Source: Streptomyces gilvus
Lineage (GTDB): Bacteria; Actinomycetota; Actinomycetes; Streptomycetales; Streptomycetaceae
NCBI RefSeq assembly: GCF_022513565.1
Contig: NZ_JAKWBE010000005.1
Coordinates: 124,001-188,000 of the forward strand
Direction: 5' to 3'
Length of the DNA stretch: 64,000 nt
Below the pieces are notes generated by a model. That model ran no database searches. It saw only the letters and a list, made by a program, of their open reading frames with translations, and was not told the origin of the DNA. The translations under genes and the position numbers were made by a program. Positions 59,070 through 64,000 of the stretch are shown piece after piece (the first letter of the stretch is position 1; each line of letters begins with the position of its first letter).

Positions 59070-62000
59070 GTGACCATCGAGTTGACGCTCCTGTCCGCCG
59101 TCTCCCACCGCGGCCGGGAGATCACCGCGCCCCGGCTGCGGGGGCTGCTCGCGCTGCTGGCCGGCGAGCTCAGGGCGGGGTGCGGCACGGCCCGGCTGGT
59201 CGAGGGGCTGTGGCCGGAGGAACGGCCCGAGAACCCGGCCAAGGCCCTGCAGATCCTCGTCTCGCGGGCCCGCCGCCGGCTCGGCGCCGACGTCATCGCC
59301 AGCACTCCCACCGGCTACCGGCTCGCCCTGCGCGAGGACCAGGTCGACACCGCCGCCGCCCGGCTGTTCGCGGCCGCGGCCGCCGAGAAGAGCCGCGCGG
59401 GGGACCACGCGGGCGCCCTGGCGGAGGCCGAGGAGGGGCTCGCGCTGTGGGACGACGCCCCGGCCGTCGAGGAACCCCCTCTCGGTGACCCGGTCGCCGA
59501 GCTGCGCGCCGAGCACGCCGGCACCCACCGCGCGCTCGTCCGCTCCCGTGCCCTCGCCCTCGCCCGCACCGGCCGCCGCGAGGAGGCCGTCGGTCCGCTC
59601 ACCGACCTGGCCGCCGCACGGCCGCACGACGAGGAAGTCCTGCTGGAGCTGATGCGCTGCCGGACCGCCACCGCGGGACCGGCCGCCGCCCTCGCCACGT
59701 ACGACGTCCACCGCCGCCGGCTGCGCGACGAACTCGGCACCGACCCCGCACCCGCCCTCCAGGAACTGCACCAGGAGCTGCTGCGCGGCGAGGCCCCGGC
59801 CGTCCGGCGCGGGGTGCCGCACGAACCCAACCCGCTGCTCGGCCGGGACGCCGACGTCGCCGCCGTGACCCGCCTGCTGCACGGCGCCCGCGTCGTCTCC
59901 GTCGTCGGCGCCGGCGGTCTCGGCAAGACCCGGCTCGCGGCCGCCGTCGCCCGGGACGCCGAACAGCGGGTCGTGCACCTGCTGCCGCTCGCCGGTGTCC
60001 GCCGCGACGCGGACGTCGCCGCCGAGGTCGCCTCCGCGCTGGGCGCCGGCGAGAGCCTGCGGCCCGGCGTCGGGGGCGACGCGGTCACCGGGATTCTGGC
60101 CGCCCTGGGTTCCGGGCCCGCGCTGCTGGTCCTGGACAACTGCGAGCAGGTCGTCCAAGGCGTCGCCGACCTCGTCCAGGCGCTGGTGTCGCGGACCAGG
60201 GACCTGCGCGTCCTCACCACCAGCCGCGCCCCGCTCGGCCTGTCCTCCGAGACCGTCCATCCCCTGCCGGAACTCGATCTCGCCACCACCGTCGAGCTGT
60301 TCGAGCAGCGGGCCCGCGCCGCCCGCCCCGACGCCGAGCTGCCCGCCGACACCGTCGCCGCCCTCTGCCGCCGCCTCGACGGACTGCCGCTCGCCGCCGA
60401 ACTGGCCGCCGCCCGGGTGCGGGTGATGTCGGTCGCCGAGATCGCCCGCCGGCTCCAGGACCGGTTCGCGCTGCTGCGGGGCGGGCGGCGGGACGCACCC
60501 GAACGCCACCGCACCCTGCACGCCGTCGTCGACTGGAGCTGGAACCTCCTCGACGAGCGCGGGCGGTCCGCGCTGCGCGCCCTGTCCGTCTTCCCGGACG
60601 GCTTCACGGCCGGGGCGGCGGAGCAACTCGTCGGCGATCCGGACGTGCTGGAGATCCTGGAGGACCTCGTCGACCAGTCCCTGCTCAAGGTGACCGAGCT
60701 CAAGGTGACCGACACCGCGACCGGCACCCGCTTCCGGATGCTGGAGACGGTACGGGAGTTCGCCGCCGCGCACCGGGAGGGAGCCGGGGAGGACGCGGCC
60801 GTCACGGAGCGGTTCCTCGGCTGGGCACGGGAGTTCGGCGTCGCCCACCACGACGCGCCCTTCGGGGCCGAGCCGTTCGCGTCCTGGCGGCTCCTGCGCG
60901 CCGAGCAGGACAACCTCGTCCACGCCCTACGGCGGGCGCTCGGCCTCGCCGACCAGGACACCGTCGTCGCGGTCACGGCCGTCCTGGGCAGCCTGTGGTC
61001 CACCGAGGCGGGCGCCAACCACGCCCGCCTCCGCGCCCTCACCGAGGACACCGCACCGCTGCTCTCCCACTACCGGCCCGCCCCCGGACACGTGGAACCG
61101 GCGCGCACGGCGGCCGCCCTGCTGGCCGCCAACTCCCTGCTGGGCCTCGGCCCCGGCGCCGGGCGGGTCCTCGTCACGCTGCGCCGCCTGCCGCCCGCCC
61201 CGCCGGACACCGTCATCCGGGCCGTGGCCACCGTGCTCAGCGCCCTCCCCGAGGTGCTCGCGCCCGGCGGCCGACCCGTCCTCGACGCGCTGTGCGACAG
61301 CGACCGGCCCCTGCTCGCGGCCATCGCCAACGGCGTCGCCGGCTACGTCGACGAGCACGACCGGGACCCCGAGCGGGCCCTCACGGCCGCCCGCCGGATG
61401 CTCGACGCGGTCGCCGGGCAGGACATCCCGCTGCTCCGGATCTGGCCGCGGGCCCGGTTCGCCGAACTGTGCCTGCAGACGGAACGCGGAGCGGAGGCGA
61501 TCGGGCCGATGAAGGCCGCCCTCGAAGCCCTCGAGGAGTTCGGCGAGTGGACCGACACGATCGGACTGCGCTGGGGCATCATGCTCGCCAGTCTGCAGGC
61601 CGGGGAGATCGACGAGGCGGAACACTGGCTGGAGCAGGCACTGCGGCACCAGCCCGAGGGCGCCGTCTCCGATCCCTTCACCCCCGACCTGGGAGCCCGC
61701 GCTGAGATGGCGCTCGCGCGCGGCGACATCGAGACCGGACTCGGCCTGTGGCGCCGGGCCCTGGACCGGCTGGCGCACACCGCCGACCCGGCACCCGGCG
61801 GGGAACCGGTGATGGAGGCCTGGGGACCCGAGCTCCAGGCGGTCGCCGTGACCGCCCACGCCCGCCACGGCCGCACCGACCTCGTCGACCGGGTCCTCGC
61901 CGGCTTCCCCGGCCGCGTCACGCACCTGCTGACCCGCTCCCCGGCCGCCCGGACCGCGTACCTCCCGCTGTGCGGCGCGCTGCTGCTCGCCCTCGGCACG

Positions 62001-62231
62001 GCCGACCTGGCGCGGGGGGACACGGGCGGCGTACGGCTGATCGCGCTCGCCGAGCGGCTGCGGTACCTGCGCAACTTCCAGCCCACCATGTCCCTGGCCC
62101 GGGCCCGCGAGGACGCCCGGAACGCCGACAGGGCGACGTACGAGGACGCGGTGTCCCGGTACGCCGCCCTGGACGACGACGGGTTGTGCGAGGCCGTGCT
62201 CGGCCTGGTGCGGCAGCGGGTCACAGACTGA
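59070..62231 (+). CDS. AfsR-like SARP regulator with NB-ARC ATPase
   Basis: 1053 residues. N-terminal winged helix (about 1-90; RARRRLGADVIASTPTGYRL), BTAD (about 95-250), NB-ARC ATPase (about 260-560; Walker A VVGAGGLGKTRLAAAV, Walker B LLVLDNCEQVV) and a long helical repeat region to the end. Such proteins activate antibiotic or stress genes, often in response to phosphorylation or a ligand. GTG 59070 has no ribosome site, and TAACCT at 59058 suggests a leaderless mRNA. Its end overlaps the P450 gene by 11 bp. Confidence 0.93.
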   Translation: MTIELTLLSAVSHRGREITAPRLRGLLALLAGELRAGCGTARLVEGLWPEERPENPAKALQILVSRARRRLGADVIASTPTGYRLALREDQVDTAAARLFAAAAAEKSRAGDHAGALAEAEEGLALWDDAPAVEEPPLGDPVAELRAEHAGTHRALVRSRALALARTGRREEAVGPLTDLAAARPHDEEVLLELMRCRTATAGPAAALATYDVHRRRLRDELGTDPAPALQELHQELLRGEAPAVRRGVPHEPNPLLGRDADVAAVTRLLHGARVVSVVGAGGLGKTRLAAAVARDAEQRVVHLLPLAGVRRDADVAAEVASALGAGESLRPGVGGDAVTGILAALGSGPALLVLDNCEQVVQGVADLVQALVSRTRDLRVLTTSRAPLGLSSETVHPLPELDLATTVELFEQRARAARPDAELPADTVAALCRRLDGLPLAAELAAARVRVMSVAEIARRLQDRFALLRGGRRDAPERHRTLHAVVDWSWNLLDERGRSALRALSVFPDGFTAGAAEQLVGDPDVLEILEDLVDQSLLKVTELKVTDTATGTRFRMLETVREFAAAHREGAGEDAAVTERFLGWAREFGVAHHDAPFGAEPFASWRLLRAEQDNLVHALRRALGLADQDTVVAVTAVLGSLWSTEAGANHARLRALTEDTAPLLSHYRPAPGHVEPARTAAALLAANSLLGLGPGAGRVLVTLRRLPPAPPDTVIRAVATVLSALPEVLAPGGRPVLDALCDSDRPLLAAIANGVAGYVDEHDRDPERALTAARRMLDAVAGQDIPLLRIWPRARFAELCLQTERGAEAIGPMKAALEALEEFGEWTDTIGLRWGIMLASLQAGEIDEAEHWLEQALRHQPEGAVSDPFTPDLGARAEMALARGDIETGLGLWRRALDRLAHTADPAPGGEPVMEAWGPELQAVAVTAHARHGRTDLVDRVLAGFPGRVTHLLTRSPAARTAYLPLCGALLLALGTADLARGDTGGVRLIALAERLRYLRNFQPTMSLARAREDARNADRATYEDAVSRYAALDDDGLCEAVLGLVRQRVTD

Positions 62232-63441
62232 CCGGGAGCGCCAGCAGGTGGAAGCCGTCGCCGGGCCAGTGCCCGAAGGCGAGTTCGGTCCGGTCCACGG
62301 CGAGCTTCGGGGCGGTGGGCCGCCGAACCACCAGCTCGTCGAGGACGACGCCCGTCACCAGCCGGCCGAGGGCCGCGCCGATGCAGTAGTGCGGGCCGTG
62401 CCCGAAGGCGAGATGACCGTCGCCCCGCCCGAACTCCCTTGACACGTCGAGGCGTTCGGGGCAGTCGTAGGCGGCCGGATCGTGGTCGGCGGCGAACAGC
62501 GCGACCGTCACCGCCTCGCCCTTCCTCAGGAGGGTCCCGGCGAACTCGAAGTCCTCGGTGGCGTACAGGGTGGCGCCCATGCGCACCAGCGTGACGAACC
62601 GCAGGAGTTCGGGCACCGCCCGGCCGAGCAGCTCCGGCTCGGCGCGCAGCCGCTCCAGCTGGTCGGGGTGGTCCAGCAGGGCGAGCATCGCGTGCGCCAG
62701 GAACAGGGCGGGCGGGGTGATGCCGGTGTTGACCAGCAGGAAGAAGACGGTGACGATCTCGTCGTCGGTCATGCCGCCGTCGGCCAGCAGCGCCGACACC
62801 AGGTCACCGGCGGGCTCGGCCCGGCGCCGGGCGACCAGGTCCTTGGTGTACTCCACGAGCGCGCCGAGCCCTTCGAGGACCCGGCTGCCGTCGCCGTACG
62901 CGAAGTCCCGGATCCAGCCGCAGACCCTCTCCTGGTCGCCCGCGTCCACACCGACCAGCGCGCAGATCACGGCAGTGCTCAGCGGATAGGCGAACTCGCC
63001 CAGCAGATCGGCCTGTTCCCGCCCGGCGAGGGTGTCGGCCAGGTCCCGCGCCGTCTTCTCCACGAAGGGGCGCAGGGCGGCCACCCGGCGGGCGGTGAAG
63101 GCCCGGGTGAGGGGGCCGCGCCGTCTGCTGTGCTCGTCGCCGTCGAAGAGGGCGAGGTGGCCGGAGAGGTACCGGGCGTACTCGGGCGGGAGGCCGTCGG
63201 CGCCCTGGGCCAGCAACTCGGCCTGGGGGTCGGGCATGGCGGAGCCGGAGACCGTCGACCGGTCCCGGACCAGGCGCGGTTCGGTGAGCGCGGCCTTCAC
63301 GTCCTCGTGCCGGGTGACCAGACGGACGGGGGTGCTCAGGCCCGGCAGGACGACATGGCCGAGGCCGGGGCGGGAGCGCAGGGCGGCGTAGGCGCCGACG
63401 GGGTTCTCGACGAGTTCGGGGGTGAGGGAGACGGCGTCCAT
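62221..63441 (-). CDS. Cytochrome P450, atypical I-helix
   Basis: 406 residues. Haem loop FGHGPHYCIGAALG with Cys353; K-helix ExxR as ELLR. The I-helix reads FLLVNTGITPPALF where most P450s have AGxET: the Thr is kept but the acidic residue and the Ala/Gly are not. Such changes are found in P450s with unusual oxygen chemistry or no classical monooxygenation. It lies with an ABC-2 permease and opposite an AfsR-like regulator, as in specialised-metabolism loci. ATG 63441. Confidence 0.92.
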   Translation of the reverse strand: MDAVSLTPELVENPVGAYAALRSRPGLGHVVLPGLSTPVRLVTRHEDVKAALTEPRLVRDRSTVSGSAMPDPQAELLAQGADGLPPEYARYLSGHLALFDGDEHSRRRGPLTRAFTARRVAALRPFVEKTARDLADTLAGREQADLLGEFAYPLSTAVICALVGVDAGDQERVCGWIRDFAYGDGSRVLEGLGALVEYTKDLVARRRAEPAGDLVSALLADGGMTDDEIVTVFFLLVNTGITPPALFLAHAMLALLDHPDQLERLRAEPELLGRAVPELLRFVTLVRMGATLYATEDFEFAGTLLRKGEAVTVALFAADHDPAAYDCPERLDVSREFGRGDGHLAFGHGPHYCIGAALGRLVTGVVLDELVVRRPTAPKLAVDRTELAFGHWPGDGFHLLALPVSL

Positions 63442-63468
63442 GGCGACTGCCTTTCGGTAGAGGGAGGT

Positions 63469-64000
63469 TCAGCGGGGGTCGCGGTCGAAGAGGCGGAGCG
63501 ACCACACGAAGCCGAGGACCGCGATCGCGAGGCTCCACGCCACCGCCATCCAGCCGTTGTGCCCGATCGGCGTGCCGGTGAGCAGGCCGCGCACGGTCTC
63601 GATGACCGTGGTGAAGGGCTGGTACTCGGCGAACCAGCGGATCCAGGACGGCATCGAGGAGACCGGCACGAAGGTGCTGCTGACGAAGGGCAGCAGGAAG
63701 GAGATCGGCAGCGGGGCGTTGCTGGCTCCCTCGGGCGTCCTGCTGATCAGCCCCAGGGCGACCGAGAGCCAGGTCAGCGCGAGGACGAAGAGGACGAGCA
63801 GACCGCAGGCCGCCAGCCACTCCGCGGGGCCCGCGTCGGGCCGGAACCCGATGGCCAGGGCGACCGCCGTGACCAGGGTCAGGTTGACGACCGTCTGGAT
63901 GACACTGCCGACCACATGGCCCACCAGGATCGACGCCCGGGAGATCGCCATGGTGCGGAAGCGGGCGACGATGCCCTCGGCCATGTCCGTGCACACGGCG
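63469..64000 (-). CDS. ABC-2 type (DrrB-like) exporter permease, partial
   Basis: The gene runs off the right edge; 177 residues of the C-terminal part are visible. The first visible motif, CTDMAEGIVARFRTMAISRASIL, is the DrrB-type cytoplasmic stretch, followed by four membrane helices. An ATPase gene should lie just outside the window. Such exporters often move drugs or lipids. It is read in the same direction as the P450 gene, 27 bp apart. Confidence 0.9.
   Translation of the reverse strand, partial: AVCTDMAEGIVARFRTMAISRASILVGHVVGSVIQTVVNLTLVTAVALAIGFRPDAGPAEWLAACGLLVLFVLALTWLSVALGLISRTPEGASNAPLPISFLLPFVSSTFVPVSSMPSWIRWFAEYQPFTTVIETVRGLLTGTPIGHNGWMAVAWSLAIAVLGFVWSLRLFDRDPR

Overview
The window is very GC-rich, densely coding chromosomal DNA with strong G/C bias at third codon positions, many GTG starts and short or overlapping gene junctions. 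The gene set points to Streptomyces or a close relative: hemG-hemQ of the coproporphyrin haem route, ZapE, MurC, an AfsR-type regulator, a SpoIIE-type phosphatase with several domains, a sugar ABC transporter without its own ATPase, and two interspersed repeats of the kind common between Streptomyces genes. I see no rRNA, tRNA, CRISPR array, prophage, transposase or plasmid gene. Both edges cut genes: hemG on the left and an ABC-2 permease on the right.

Region 1 (1-22.4 kb) is mostly housekeeping with some uncharacterised modules. hemG-hemQ is followed by a minus-strand group: two DUF4142 membrane proteins flanking a DUF692 (MNIO-type iron enzyme), a TIGR04222 membrane protein and a secreted alpha/beta hydrolase. 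Next come PTH2, a 59-residue zinc-ribbon protein, a polysaccharide deacetylase lipoprotein, a Rieske-FAD oxidoreductase, PPK2, a PEBP-like lipoprotein and a slipin. A carbonic anhydrase-SulP pair, preceded by a small secreted protein, probably handles bicarbonate. ZapE, a RibD-like reductase, a small Usp-like protein, MurC, MsrB, a DUF2071 protein and a flippase-like membrane protein follow. The convergent DUF2071/flippase junction carries three tandem 58-bp repeats.

Region 2 (22.7-43.2 kb) is a carbohydrate-utilisation locus: a GH3 hexosaminidase-like enzyme, a GH5-like enzyme, a GlcNAc kinase, a second GH3, a binding-protein-dependent importer, a large GH38 alpha-mannosidase coupled to a foldase-like protein, an RpiR regulator, a SIS phosphosugar protein, a LacI regulator and a GH35 beta-galactosidase. 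None of the glycosidases has a signal peptide, so oligosaccharides are probably imported and trimmed in the cytoplasm. A recurring inverted repeat (best copy TGGTTCAATCAACCA) lies in front of the ABC, GH38 and rpiR/SIS promoters, with weaker relatives at the hexosaminidase and kinase/GH5 promoters. It looks like one unreported regulon. A separate palindrome, TGTTACCGGTAACA, marks the LacI target before GH35. The kinase gene contains a 39-bp in-frame minisatellite.

Region 3 (43.3-59 kb) is envelope, signalling and redox. It holds a GAF-PP2C-HATPase protein, a GT-C-like membrane protein, a cytochrome b/molybdopterin fusion with an internal Tat-like motif, a coupled GT2-DUF2064-methyltransferase operon, two two-component systems and a UDP-sugar epimerase-like enzyme with a Cys-rich insertion. 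A ferric-reductase-like protein, an FMN-binding protein and ApbE form a compact transmembrane flavin electron-transfer operon, divergent from its two-component system.

Region 4 (59-64 kb) holds an AfsR-like SARP-NB-ARC regulator converging on an atypical cytochrome P450 and an ABC-2 permease. It may be the edge of a specialised-metabolism or resistance locus.
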